NCBI GenBank assembly: GCA_022539475.1
Contig: VCMS01000002.1
Location: forward strand, 212,672 to 276,671
Direction of reading: 5' to 3'
Source of the DNA: Gracilaria domingensis
Taxonomy: Eukaryota > Rhodophyta > Florideophyceae > Gracilariales > Gracilariaceae
Length of the DNA: 64,000 bases
Part shown: positions 1 through 9,739 of the stretch, in pieces
Numbering within the stretch: position 1 is the first letter of the stretch
Layout of the letters: every line of letters begins with the position of its first letter
The notes under the pieces: model-generated
What the model saw: the letters and a program-made list of their open reading frames with translations, nothing else
Databases searched by the model: none
What the model was told of the DNA's origin: nothing
Program-made: the position numbers and the translations under genes

Positions 1-528
1 GATATAACTCGTATAACGTTTAAGAGAAATCGTCCAGAAGTGGTGACCTTCGAGATAACCAGCGGTACCGACGCAGATCCATCAGTGGAATCCATCGTAT
101 GTCTCATGCCAGATGGTTTAACAGAATGCGTTGCACTCATCAAGAAGTATAGCGATGAAGAAGCAGGTTCTGAGGATGTCCCGTCGGATAGGGAGGACAC
201 ACCGGATTCCACGCCTGAGTGTTGCGATAGGATTTTGCACTCTAGCAGTTCAGAAGAAAGCCAAACAGGTTCAAAAGCAGAAGGGCGTACAAGAGAATGG
301 AATACGCCGAGCAACACCGTTACAACACAAAGACCCCTTTCAGATCCTGGGAAATCTTACTCTTCTGCAACAGACGATGCATGGGGAGACAACGTTTTTG
401 ACCGGAGAAGAGCAGGGTCTAACGCGGTAACTTCTTTAGCTTCAGACTCTGCCCAGATGGATGAAGAAGAAGATGCAGAATTTGGCGAATTTCAGGCAAT
501 ACCCGCTGCGAAGTGTAGTTCTAGCTAA
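1..528 (+). CDS. C-terminal part of a vesicle-trafficking-type protein (5' end outside window)
   Basis: The frame is open from base 1 and ends at a stop at 526-528, so about 175 C-terminal residues are present and the start lies upstream. The first ~50 residues alternate hydrophobic strands (for example IVCLMPDGLTECVALIKKY) and could be the end of a PH- or C2-like domain. The rest is Ser/Thr/Glu-rich and low in complexity. Two acidic-aromatic motifs, DDAWGDNVF and EDAEFGEFQ, resemble adaptor-ear binding motifs (acidic residues before W-x-x-F, and F-G-x-F for gamma-ear/GGA domains) found in clathrin-accessory proteins. That suggests a role in membrane trafficking, but I do not recognise the family. 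The next gene, on the minus strand, is convergent and 250 bp away. Confidence 0.6.
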   Translation, partial: DITRITFKRNRPEVVTFEITSGTDADPSVESIVCLMPDGLTECVALIKKYSDEEAGSEDVPSDREDTPDSTPECCDRILHSSSSEESQTGSKAEGRTREWNTPSNTVTTQRPLSDPGKSYSSATDDAWGDNVFDRRRAGSNAVTSLASDSAQMDEEEDAEFGEFQAIPAAKCSSS

Positions 529-780
529 CCAGTGGAGGCAATCTAATCCATTGCCTATCGGATTGCCTCCATTCCCTTGCATACTTATCTGTCTTTCTAT
601 ATTTCTATCACCGCGATGGGAGTGCTTATGTATGTACAGCACATCCTTGACTTGAAGGAGCAGAGCATGTCTATAAAGTTTGTTAGTCACCGCACAATCA
701 TCAATGCGTTTTGCTTCGCGAACAGCATCGAAATATATATACATATATATATGTGTGAATGTGTTACGTTGTTGACAATG

Positions 781-2490
781 TCAATGACAGGGTTGCGCAG
801 TTCCTAGAATCTTTTGCACGGCGCTCATGCTCTTCGGTATTACCTCCATATGTCCATGTTTATGTCGTGCTTGGATTGTACAGCTCTGCATGCATGGAAA
901 GAGTTGCAAGTTATTGTGCTTGACTTCTTCTTGCAAGGCAACCCGATTACACCAATATACAATAACGCATTTTCTACAACAGGGAATCCATATGAGAGAG
1001 TACATCCTCACTTCCTGCCTGGATGGGTCATGTTTCTGCTTCGCAAGCATGTTCTTCAAGGCTAGGATTTTGAAACTGTTCTCAACCATTGGGCAAAGAG
1101 CCACGGCCTCCGCCCCTTTAGAATACCCGAGGTCTCCAAGATCCCGGATAAGCACTCTCTGAGAATAATGATGTTCCGCTCCGTACTCCAGCGCTTGTAC
1201 AATATGCTGCGCGTGTTTCTCTGCTCCAGTAATTGCGAAGAGGGCCTTATGAGCCGCGTAACGTACTAGAGGAATGGAACTCGAAGTGTACGACTTCATA
1301 ATGTCCAACAGCTGGTCGTCAAGATGAGAAATCTGATTCGCACATATTGCTGAAACCGCTTTGAGCAACCACTCGTAAGGTTCATCTGAATTAGAACCCA
1401 CTGCTTCCACACCAAGTTGTGGGGTCATCGTAGTACGTCTGCTGCGCCTCTCATTTTCCTGACGTTCTCTGAAAATGGTTTCAAGCTTCTCACGCAAAGA
1501 CGGGTCTAGTTCCTCAAGGTCGAAGAGACTTTCTTGCTGACTGAACCCCGACTTGGCCTCTTCTTTCGCGGCAAAGCATTTCTGACCTTTAGCTAGAAGC
1601 AATTTTAGTTGATGGGTCACACTCCGCGGAAAGCAAAAATGTTGCTCCGAAAGGGCACATCGTTGGGCTATGTTCGACAACGCTTCGGCTGCTCGATACC
1701 GTAGAAAATAATCGGGACTCCGAAGCGCATCGGATAGCGCAGTTACTGCATACTGGTTGGATTCAGTGGGCGCTGAAGCAACAGCACCAAGTGCCAGAGC
1801 AGCCCTACGACGTATTCCATATCCGCCGAGGGTTGTTTGGTCGTTCGATGTTTGCAAAACGTTAACAAGAGCTGTCTCTGCAGCCGTTACTTTAAACTTG
1901 TAAATCCACCATAAACCATAATATCGCACACTGCGATCTGGATGAAACTGAATATTCCAAATGGCCTCCTCAATCGAGCGCGGACATGCATCTTCGTGAG
2001 ATACTTTGGATGGGTCAAATGCCTCGTCGCCCGAAGAGGACGACAAGAGTCCACCGATCAACTCCCCAGAATCGCTAAGATACTCGAGTTGTTCTCCTGA
2101 CATTGAAGAAAATTTGTCATGTATCTGTTGTGCACGCTGTTGTACGCTCTTAATGGCTGCTAGCCCTTCGCGGCCAGCTTCGTCATAAACGGAACGGAGT
2201 TCAGGATCGCTAAGCACTGTGTAGGCGTGCGATACTTCGTCAAATGATGACGATGACGCTTTCTCAACAGCGTCGGGATGAGTCTGCTTCGCAAGGTTAA
2301 GGTACGCTTTTCGAATCTGTGAACTAGTAACTGAAGCGGGGTCCTTACTGTCTATACCGAGAATCGAGTACAGAGAAGGATTCGAGTCTGAGGAAAGCGT
2401 CCCTCGTATTATGCCCTGATTTCGTCCACATTGAGATCGCCTACTGTTTACGCGTGATACTAGAAGTGGTAGAGTGAAAGCAGTCGCCAT
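781..2490 (-). CDS. J-domain / CpcE-type bilin lyase fusion, plastid-targeted
   Basis: The 569-residue frame starts with a Ser/Arg-rich, acid-poor leader (MATAFTLPLL...) typical of a plastid transit peptide. A J-domain follows (residues ~38-108) with the HPD tripeptide at 71-73, which stimulates Hsp70. From ~170 the sequence is an armadillo/HEAT domain of the phycocyanobilin lyase CpcE type: RYYGLWW (190-196), GGYGIRRRAALALG (223-236), and near residue 470 a segment matching the lyase C-terminus (CPMVENSFKILALKNML). CpcE with CpcF attaches bilin to phycocyanin alpha. By inference this protein brings plastid Hsp70 to phycobiliprotein maturation. After residue ~495 about 75 residues look non-conserved and Cys-rich. 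A possible splice donor GTGAGG on the minus strand (starting at base 1011) suggests that this tail is either intron read-through or a divergent extension. A start at 2490 (ATG) is well supported. Confidence 0.85.
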   Translation of the reverse strand: MATAFTLPLLVSRVNSRRSQCGRNQGIIRGTLSSDSNPSLYSILGIDSKDPASVTSSQIRKAYLNLAKQTHPDAVEKASSSSFDEVSHAYTVLSDPELRSVYDEAGREGLAAIKSVQQRAQQIHDKFSSMSGEQLEYLSDSGELIGGLLSSSSGDEAFDPSKVSHEDACPRSIEEAIWNIQFHPDRSVRYYGLWWIYKFKVTAAETALVNVLQTSNDQTTLGGYGIRRRAALALGAVASAPTESNQYAVTALSDALRSPDYFLRYRAAEALSNIAQRCALSEQHFCFPRSVTHQLKLLLAKGQKCFAAKEEAKSGFSQQESLFDLEELDPSLREKLETIFRERQENERRSRRTTMTPQLGVEAVGSNSDEPYEWLLKAVSAICANQISHLDDQLLDIMKSYTSSSIPLVRYAAHKALFAITGAEKHAQHIVQALEYGAEHHYSQRVLIRDLGDLGYSKGAEAVALCPMVENSFKILALKNMLAKQKHDPSRQEVRMYSLIWIPCCRKCVIVYWCNRVALQEEVKHNNLQLFPCMQSCTIQARHKHGHMEVIPKSMSAVQKILGTAQPCH

Positions 2491-3385
2491 CTGAATATAG
2501 GATTCAAACTTCGATCAGATACAAATCACCTCCCAAGGCTATGATTGTAAAGCCCTTGACACTATGCAGCATTCATACAGAGTCGAACCTTGTCTTCCAC
2601 GGACCTAGTGCCATGAAACTTAACTGTCTCTGCCGTTTACAATTCCAAGCACTTCATCACGAGCAGTCAACACTGAAAACAGGAGACGACAATTGTCAAC
2701 AAGGGCAGGTCGAATGATGGAGAATCTCATTCGAGATATGTGCATTGTACAGATGTGACAGGACCCGTAATCTCAATTCTTGGTAGTGAGACCTTCGAAT
2801 TTTAAGTTCAAAGCTGGGAAAATTTAATCACAGTTCATGATTCAACACGAAATACTGAGCTTTTGTGCTGACTATAGTATAGTGCTGACCGAGTACTACT
2901 GAGGCGTAAGGAGGAAGACATACAAGAACCCAAGGGAACGAAGCAGGCTAGAGCCTGTTAACTTTTTTCATGGCCTTCATTCGTCTCCAGATTTATATGA
3001 TTGAAATATCTTTGAAGAATAGCAGGCAGTCATCTGCGAGAAACAAGGATAAGCAAGAGAGAAGCACAAGAAAAAAAAAACACTTTTACGTAAGCTCTTT
3101 TTGGTTGTACCGTCAAATCGGATTGCCAATTTGCTAACCACATCTTTCTCATTGTTGTGGATTCAGATGTACCAGGAGAGTTTTCGCTAACTACATTTCC
3201 ATCCCTTCAAGAAGGCCAAAACGTTGAAAAACTTACGATACGTGTGAACTGTTCTTGGGGAAACTGAAAGATGGCTGTCAACGAACATGATCTTTTCCTG
3301 ACCTCTCGGGACAAAGCGCCGCAACGAGATTAAGGAATGGAAAGTTAAAATACGTACCACTAACCCTCGAAGAAAGACAAAGATT

Positions 3386-3402
3386 TCGTCAACGAAGCAG
3401 TG

Positions 3403-3448
<46 letters not shown>

Positions 3449-3594
3449 TGTTCATCTACCCCCAATTACGAGGCAAAAGTAAGGCTATATCTACGTCTAG
3501 AAGTAACCTTCTCTCCTGAAGAACGCCAAAAACTTTGACGGCTATTGCTTAATCATTTCTATCGTGCGCTTGTCGTTTGCGAAGCGGTGTCTTC
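3386..3594 (-). repeat. SINE-like dispersed repeat, copy 1, with (CT)n end and flanking direct repeats
   Basis: A CT tract of about 38 bases (3406-3443) is followed by a ~130 bp body to 3574. The reverse complement of this unit recurs at 51988-52142 at roughly 90% identity, one single-base gap, and mostly transition differences. The body is flanked by imperfect ~22-base direct repeats at 3386-3407 and 3573-3594 (18 of 22 matches), as expected of target-site duplications. Read on the minus strand, the element is body followed by a (GA)n tail. I saw no pol III box A/B motifs and no reading frame. Confidence 0.7.
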
Positions 3595-4979
3595 AGAACA
3601 TAATCTTGTTTAATTGCGCTCCTCAGCACGTACACAAAAGCCGAACCACCACCGTTGAACGTGTACAAGCAAAATCGTTTTGCTTTTAAGAACTTACGCC
3701 CGAGAAAATATTGGCTTCTACGTGAGAAAGCACTTCTTTAAACACAAGAGTATTGTGGCCATTGGACTAGATATTAATTGGCTGAAAAACGACAGTGTAC
3801 AGAGCACTGATGCTTTGCGACATCGTCACGCGAAAAGCAACCCAAAAACTTCAGTACGAGAACTGTATTGTTCGCAGATACACAGGGGGGAGTTGGATTC
3901 GACGGCTCCAGCTTTCATAAGTCATAAATCATATCTGTAATCTTAATAATCGCGTCCACTTTTGTGCCTTTTGACATAATAACAGCCTACGACTTTGCGT
4001 TACTTTTTATGCTTATCGCACTGTCAGGAAAGAAACTGTTTCGTTCTTTCAGCTTCCTTGTTGGGGTTACCACCGTTGAGGTGGAATATAAGTTCTTCTT
4101 CTTCTTTATTTGGACAGTAGTTCTACATGCTTCTAAAAAAAAGCCTCAAATAATGCTTTCTCTCGGCAAAAAGGCCGAAAGGCTGGGAATCTCTTTCTTT
4201 CGTAAGTATAGCGCACCGCCTTCTTTCAAAATATGAAGCAACGGGTTGGATCGTCGATATGTATTAAGTAAAGAACTGCGCGGAAACAACTTCACCTTGG
4301 CAGATTGCTCTGTCTTGATTATAAGTCAATGAGTTTTCTTGCTTTGATTCGTCAAAGTTATAAGCAACCGTACAACGGGATGCTAAACCGTGACAGGATT
4401 ATAAAGCTTGAGGTAGCATCAAAACGATAGTCGCAAGTTACGGTGTGGAGCGACATACATGTAAAACAAGAGCCAGAAGTACTTGAATTCAATATGGACA
4501 CCTGGATGAAGCTGAGCGAAGCACAGTGCGCTAAGCAGCGAGTTTACCTTGGGAAACTGTGCAAAGTAGATAATCACGTCACTTTGGCCCAAATTTAGTA
4601 TACAAAGCTGAAGTTAAACCTACCTAAGGCAAATCATGTAAACGTATATCTAACTTCAACTGAGCTTTTTAGAAGTGACAATCCTATTGCATTCCAGGAC
4701 CAGCAGAGGAACGCACGGACTGTATCGGCTTGACGGGTGAAGAAATGGACGATGATACTGTGAGAAGCTAGCATGATAAAGTTTAGTCTTGTCAAGAGAT
4801 AAACGCTGAGTAAATTTAAGCAGTGCCGCATCAGATCAAGCTGGCATTCACAGCTCTGCTGACATTTCTACCACGACATTGAACGAATAGCACGACATCA
4901 CATGTGACTCATGATGAGGCGCAGAAATGGGGCAGAATCGTGCTTATCACGTGCTGGAATGATTCGAACGAGTACCTTG

Positions 4980-4999
4980 TACCGACAGTACCGTCGGTA
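4980..4999. repeat. Imperfect 20-bp palindrome with ACCGTCGGTA
   Basis: The sequence is symmetric about its centre except for one base pair. It contains the 10-base word ACCGTCGGTA, also present in the perfect palindrome at 10300-10319 and at 42620-42629. It lies 374 bp beyond the 3' end of the AIG1-like gene and could be a protein binding site, but no function is shown. Confidence 0.4.
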
Positions 5000-5372
5000 G
5001 TCGCACTTCGCACTGTTTCGTCTATAGACGTAACTGAATGCTTCAAGTGATGGTGCAAGCGAGTGGTGCGCACAGTCTGTTTAGACCTTCGTAGATGCCA
5101 GGGTATCCTTACCTCTGATACCTTGATACCTTGGTAGCTACGTGCTGAATGGTTGTGCGTACATCTGCGTTTCGGAGATAAGGCACACAGCCAATCACAC
5201 GACGACAGCAGGACATAAGCCCTACAGGAAGCACAATCACACTCGGAAGTCGCACCTCCTTGGCTTCCACACAACACCTGATAAGCGCAAAAAAGTTTAC
5301 CAAACTTAACGAGCTCAATGCAACGAGCCCTCTGCGCTCAATGCGCAAACACATCCGACAGCTCCAAAGTTG

Positions 5373-6233
5373 CTACGAACGGCGCATAGATCGATCTTTC
5401 TCAGTATACACATATCGTCTCCTCCGTCGACGATCCAATCGTGCGTGAATTCGAAATCCAGTACGCGTAAGGTAGGTTCCACAGGTAAGAGAAAAGGCGA
5501 CAAACATGAGGTGTTGCACTGGAGAAAAGCGATATTGAAACGGGTAGGGCCAGTGGCCACCATTGAACCTTGTGCAGAACACGGTCCAGAAGAAGTAGGC
5601 CATTCCATACACATTGACAAACAACACCGCACGGCGCTGTTTGATGGCATACTTTGCCAGAAGGTCGGCATCCTTGAGCAAGCTATCGCCAAGTACGAAG
5701 AGTAGCGGGTTGAGGTGTAGCAAGGCCATCTTAGAGTCATGGTCCGGTACCATGAGCGCTCTGAGACGGTTCATGGGGTGAAAGTGAAGAATTAAGTAAT
5801 AAGCGAGTCCCACAAACGCTGAAAGCGGGAACAAAACGGTGGTGAAGCGATGAACAACCCTCTCGACGGCACGTGCCGGCCTCGACCGAGCGCGTCGTCC
5901 ATACTGCAGCACGGCATTCATGAGACAGAGACAGGCGTACCAAGTACAGTGAAAGTTGCCATGAAAGGTAAGAAACACTGAATCCCTTCCGAAAGAAGTA
6001 GCAGCCGGGAGGGGAGTACGGCCCGGAGCCTTGAGAGCAATCAATTGAACATACTGAGCATAAAGAAAGTTTGGAGCGGCCAGCAAGTAAAACAACAAGC
6101 GAGCCAGTCGCAGCGCTCGTGAAGGCGGAACAAGCGCCGTAGCGAGGCGCGGCGAAGGCGCGCGACGACGACGCGCGCCGCGAAGCAAAGAAGGCGAATG
6201 CGCCCTCTGACGCGGCTGCGTAGCGGAGGTCAT
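5373..6233 (-). CDS. AIG1/ADTRP (Far-17a/AIG1) family membrane protein
   Basis: A start at 6233 is the first ATG in frame; the frame extends upstream only from a TTG. The 286-residue product has an Arg/Ala-rich N-terminus and about six hydrophobic segments, as in AIG1/ADTRP proteins, which in animals hydrolyse fatty-acid esters of hydroxy fatty acids through a membrane-embedded Thr/His pair. Family-like stretches are FTTVLFPLSAFVGLAYYLIL, a conserved HLNPLLFVLGD segment that may carry the catalytic His, and the terminal WPYPF, equivalent to the W-x-YP motif before the last helix. The C-terminus is strongly basic (RRRRRR). The GC content of the 5' part is clearly higher than in the neighbouring sequence. 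Assignment rests on topology and a few motifs; substrate unknown. Confidence 0.6.
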   Translation of the reverse strand: MTSATQPRQRAHSPSLLRGARRRRAPSPRLATALVPPSRALRLARLLFYLLAAPNFLYAQYVQLIALKAPGRTPLPAATSFGRDSVFLTFHGNFHCTWYACLCLMNAVLQYGRRARSRPARAVERVVHRFTTVLFPLSAFVGLAYYLILHFHPMNRLRALMVPDHDSKMALLHLNPLLFVLGDSLLKDADLLAKYAIKQRRAVLFVNVYGMAYFFWTVFCTRFNGGHWPYPFQYRFSPVQHLMFVAFSLTCGTYLTRTGFRIHARLDRRRRRRYVYTEKDRSMRRS

Positions 6234-6525
6234 CACAATACGCGCGCGAGAAACGGGCGGGCGCAATACGGAACAATGCTTTTAAGAAGACGCTGGCGGG
6301 CGCGGCGTGGCCGCAGACCGAAGTTTTGCTGTGACGAGAGGTGGGGGGGCGGTGGGGCAAAGTGGGGGGTCGGGCGCCGCAGCACCATACGCACTGAAGG
6401 CGCGACACGCCAGCAACGTGCGGCGCTTTCCGACGACGTGGCCTCGCGGCAGCGGCGATGCTTTTTGAATTGCAGACGTGCGTTTAAATGCTCTGCTTTC
6501 TACCTTCGCGTCTAATCATTAGACT

Positions 6526-7426
6526 CTAATGCTGTTGACCAGCTGCCGCGCTGGCCGGCTGCCTTGACAATGCGTCGTCCATCTGCTCGCACGTCAGGCC
6601 GGGCCCATTGCTAAGCTCCTGCGGCACGAAGCGCTCGCACACGTAGTAAATCTCTCGCGATTGCTTAAGACTGGCCTTTGGTTTCACCGCCTTCCTACGC
6701 ACGAAGCGCGCGTCCAGCAGGCCGCCAAACTCAGCTTCATCGCCTCCGCGAAAGAGTTTGATGATCAGAGTGCCGCCGCTTGTTAGTACGGAGTCCACGA
6801 TGCAGAGCGCTGACGTTGCGATTTCAATGCTGCGTGTGTGGTCCCGTTCTCGATCGCCGGTCGTGGAAGGTGCTGCGTCGCATACGACTACGTCCGCCTC
6901 GTTTCCTTGCAGTGCGTGCGCGATGCGACTGCTCATGTCGCTTTCTTGTATGCTGCCCCGTATAAACGTCGCTCCGTTAATTGGTTCCATGTCCTCCTTG
7001 TCAACGCACACCAGCTGCAAAAACAAGCGCGCACGTTGTTAACTCTCTGCTTCATGCCAGCTTCTGCAAATCGCTCCCGTAGATGCAACGTGCTTTACGT
7101 ACCTTTCCAAACCCTTTGCTTCTTTTCCGTCTTCCAATGCTCCTGGTCACCTGTGACTTTCCGCGCAAATTCCACTTGCACAGGCGTTCATCAAGTCTAA
7201 TTCTCTTCGCCACTACACTGGCAAAGCCGCCTGGTGCCGATCCCAAGTCCACCACGTACGAGTCGCGTTTGAGGAAGCGAAACTTGTTATTCAGTTCGAT
7301 TAGCTTGTATGCCGCCCTGTTGCGCAGCCCTTCCACCGCCGCGCGCTGCGAGTAGATATCGTTAGCACGACGCGCTTGCCATGTGCACAGCTGCCGAGCC
7401 ATGTTGGCCAGCCCGTACTTACTCAT
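6526..7426 (-). CDS. FtsJ/RlmE-type rRNA 2'-O-methyltransferase (MRM2-like), one intron
   Basis: Two exons: 7426-7103 and 7014-6526, 270 residues in total. Exon 1 gives RAAYKLIELNNKF and the SAM-binding DLGSAPGGF; exon 2 gives CDAAPSTTG, LIIKLFRG and SREIYYVC. The RlmE catalytic tetrad K-D-K-E is therefore complete. The family methylates ribose 2'-OH in the large-subunit rRNA A-loop; MRM2 is the mitochondrial form, so an organellar role is likely. The intron (7015-7102, 88 nt) has donor AAG/GTACGT, a TTAAC branch-like site and acceptor TTTTTGCAG. A second donor at 7150 (CAG/GTGACC) would also keep frame and remove a basic stretch (RRKRSKGFGK) that bacterial homologues lack, so alternative splicing is possible. 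The start ATG is at 7426. Confidence 0.85.
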
Positions 7427-7927
7427 TGCTGCTTTTCAGATTGGCGAAAGAAATGCCCGAGCCTGCGCGTCCTTGAAACGCCGTCGGTTATTGGTAAGTC
7501 AAGTTCCGATTGAATCCCAAACAATTATTGCCACAAATCAATGCCACTGTGACACAAAGGTTCCGCGCTTTCAATATCTGTATACAGGGGTACTTTTTCT
7601 GCCGTCATTTCCTTTATTCATGTTGCGCAAATATCAGGTTTGCTGAGCTATAGTTGCAGTGCAACTTTTAACAAGACATTCAACGGCATTGAATGTAGTG
7701 TTAAAAGTTGCACCCCAACATCCATTGAAACACCAGCTCTACATATAAAGGCTGGCCTTCTTTGGTACCTTTGGTACCAGGGGTAGAAGGCTAACGTGTC
7801 TAGTGGACACCGTCTACCCATAGATGTATCTACCTTCATCTAACTGCAGCCCCAGTCACAAAAAATCGCGAAAATGAGAGAAGGAAACCGCTCTCCGAAG
7901 CAAGAATAGAGATGAACCAACACAATA
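7427..7927. other. Intergenic stretch holding a hairpin
   Basis: No gene is recognised in the 501 bp between the methyltransferase start and the glutaminase stop. It contains the inverted repeat 7659-7713 and a short tandem repeat of TTTGGTACC (about 7763-7780). Confidence 0.6.
7659..7713. repeat. Inverted repeat, 25-nt arms (23/25), 5-nt loop
   Basis: Arms 7659-7683 and 7689-7713 pair except for two adjacent positions; the loop is 5 nt. It lies 233 bp upstream of the methyltransferase start and 215 bp past the glutaminase stop, both genes on the minus strand. The arm sequence is unrelated to the other hairpins in the window. Confidence 0.8.
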
Positions 7928-9739
7928 CTACGTATCTTTGCAGACCTTGCATTCCCTTTTCCAACCTTTAAGACGGAAATGGAGCACACTCTTTTGGATG
8001 TGCAGTGCTTCGGCAAGAATTTCAAGCATCCGTTCTTCGGCACTGCTCACGTTCCCATCTGCGGTTGCCACTTTGACTGCAGCGGCAAGCATCAATTCCT
8101 TTTCCGTGTCCCTCAGGTACTGTGCTTCACTCCGAACGTGATTGAACAACCCTTCTAACCCACCGTCATGCGATATAGCAATGTCCTTTCGTATTTCATC
8201 CATGCGGGCTTGACACAACTCAAGGTGCATCATGGCTTTGTACGAAAGCTTGATCACTTCTTGTTCCCGAGGTCCAAATGCTCCGTTCGCCAAAGCGATT
8301 CGGATGCAAGTGTTTACGAGCAGCTTATCAAACTTCAACGCCTGTTTGCCGTTTGCTTTCACTGCCCAACGCAAACGTGACATATCCCTTTGACGAGATG
8401 CATCGCAGCTGAAGCGTGGGTCCAGCCTGCACCCTGTTGAAAGCGCTGACAGGTTATCGAAGGTGTGAAACGTGAACAGCCTTACAAGTTCTTTAGCAAA
8501 TAACGACCCACGGACTGAGTTTCCGTACTTGTCTAGGCGAGGAGAAAAAGTTGCGAACCCACCGATGTTGGGCAACACCATCATAACGATACCACTGACC
8601 CCTGACTTCGAAGGTATGCCAGTGTCGAAAAAAAATTCTCCAGAGTTGTCGTAGAACCCACATAGACTTAATACGGAAAGCATCTTCTTCACTACATCTC
8701 CATCAAAGACTTGATCACCGGTGATTGGATTTTTCCCTCCGTTTGCCAAAGTAGCTGCGACAACTGACATTGCCGCAGAATTTGCCATGATCGAACATGA
8801 ACGAAGATAAAAGTCAATCATATACTGTGTATCTACATTTGGCGGTAATCCCTTTCTAGCTTTCATGTTATACGTGATTGCCGTATTCCTGTCTGCTGTT
8901 CTGCGCTCTGACAAGAACGTTTCTTCAGAAAAATCGATTTCAAGTTGTTCGAATACACCAGCTGCGGCGAGACGACGCCACACTGGGATCAAAATATCCA
9001 TGCATAGTTTCTGAGCGTACGTTTTATCTTCTCCGTAAGGTCCATCTTCTTTCACAATGTCTGGAAAAGCAGCTGCAAGAAGTCCGGATATCATAAGTGC
9101 GCCGCTGTTTACCATAGGGTTAAATGGTCGCTCGTCGTTCATTAGAGTCATGTCATTAAAAGGTCGACCACTTGGCTCAATTCCACACCAATCCATTATC
9201 TTTTCCTGTCCTAACTTTTCCAATGCTAGTGCAAACATGATCGGTTTGCAAGTGCTTTGAACACTGAATAATTCTCTTGTATGGCCAGACTCATGGAACT
9301 GGCCATCAACTGAACAGAAAGCCACTCCAAATTTGTCAGGAGAGGCATGTTTCAATATTGGAATGTAATCTGCGTTCTCGCCAGCATCTATCGGTGCAAC
9401 GGATGCCTTCAAATCATCGATGTGTCGTTTAAATTCAGTGAAGTCTCTTATGGCCATTTCTTTTGTCGCGATACGATGAAGAAGCGTAAGATTATCCGAT
9501 GCACCAGCTATGAACTGGTCCGCAGGGAGTTGGTGGTCAGAATCATATTGCTCCAAGGCTTTCAACACGTCTCTCACTCTAGGATCTGGCCTATTATTCT
9601 CCACAACTATCCCGGCTTGTTGAATTGCCCTTTTCACTTGGTTAACTGTTATGTGCGAAGATGCACCACCAAGACCTAGCAAGACCTCTTCATTCGAACA
9701 CTCGAGCTTTAAAACTTCAAGTATGCTCGAAAGACTCAT
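7928..9739 (-). CDS. Glutaminase (serine-type, GLS/GlsA family) with C-terminal TerB-like domain
   Basis: The first in-frame ATG is at 9739; the frame continues upstream only to a TTG, so 603 residues is the safest length. An N-terminal EF-hand-like region (DPRVRDVLKALEQYDSD) recalls the extension of animal GLS. The catalytic domain follows, with the family signatures ENADYIPIL, PDKFGVAFCSVDGQ and FSVQSTCKP, where S-x-x-K supplies the nucleophile (Ser at ~162) and base. NPMVNSGALM, RNTAITYNMK, CSIMANSAAMS and KSGVSGIVM follow in order. It hydrolyses glutamine to glutamate and ammonia. The last ~115 residues form a helical TerB-like domain (AAAVKVATADGNVSSAEERM). Animal glutaminases carry ankyrin repeats there instead, so the architecture is unusual. 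No targeting peptide is evident. Confidence 0.9.
   Translation of the reverse strand: MSLSSILEVLKLECSNEEVLLGLGGASSHITVNQVKRAIQQAGIVVENNRPDPRVRDVLKALEQYDSDHQLPADQFIAGASDNLTLLHRIATKEMAIRDFTEFKRHIDDLKASVAPIDAGENADYIPILKHASPDKFGVAFCSVDGQFHESGHTRELFSVQSTCKPIMFALALEKLGQEKIMDWCGIEPSGRPFNDMTLMNDERPFNPMVNSGALMISGLLAAAFPDIVKEDGPYGEDKTYAQKLCMDILIPVWRRLAAAGVFEQLEIDFSEETFLSERRTADRNTAITYNMKARKGLPPNVDTQYMIDFYLRSCSIMANSAAMSVVAATLANGGKNPITGDQVFDGDVVKKMLSVLSLCGFYDNSGEFFFDTGIPSKSGVSGIVMMVLPNIGGFATFSPRLDKYGNSVRGSLFAKELVRLFTFHTFDNLSALSTGCRLDPRFSCDASRQRDMSRLRWAVKANGKQALKFDKLLVNTCIRIALANGAFGPREQEVIKLSYKAMMHLELCQARMDEIRKDIAISHDGGLEGLFNHVRSEAQYLRDTEKELMLAAAVKVATADGNVSSAEERMLEILAEALHIQKSVLHFRLKGWKRECKVCKDT

Larger units (their letters stand above)
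2491..5372. other. Gene-free 2.9 kb region with a dispersed repeat
   Basis: No reading frame here has recognisable domains or convincing length. Short frames at 3680-3940 and 3964-4236 have no family resemblance. The region holds one copy of a dispersed repeat with a CT/GA tract (3386-3594, described separately) and an imperfect palindrome at 4980-4999 carrying the word ACCGTCGGTA. The 5' flank of the J-domain/CpcE gene lies just right of 2490. Confidence 0.6.
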
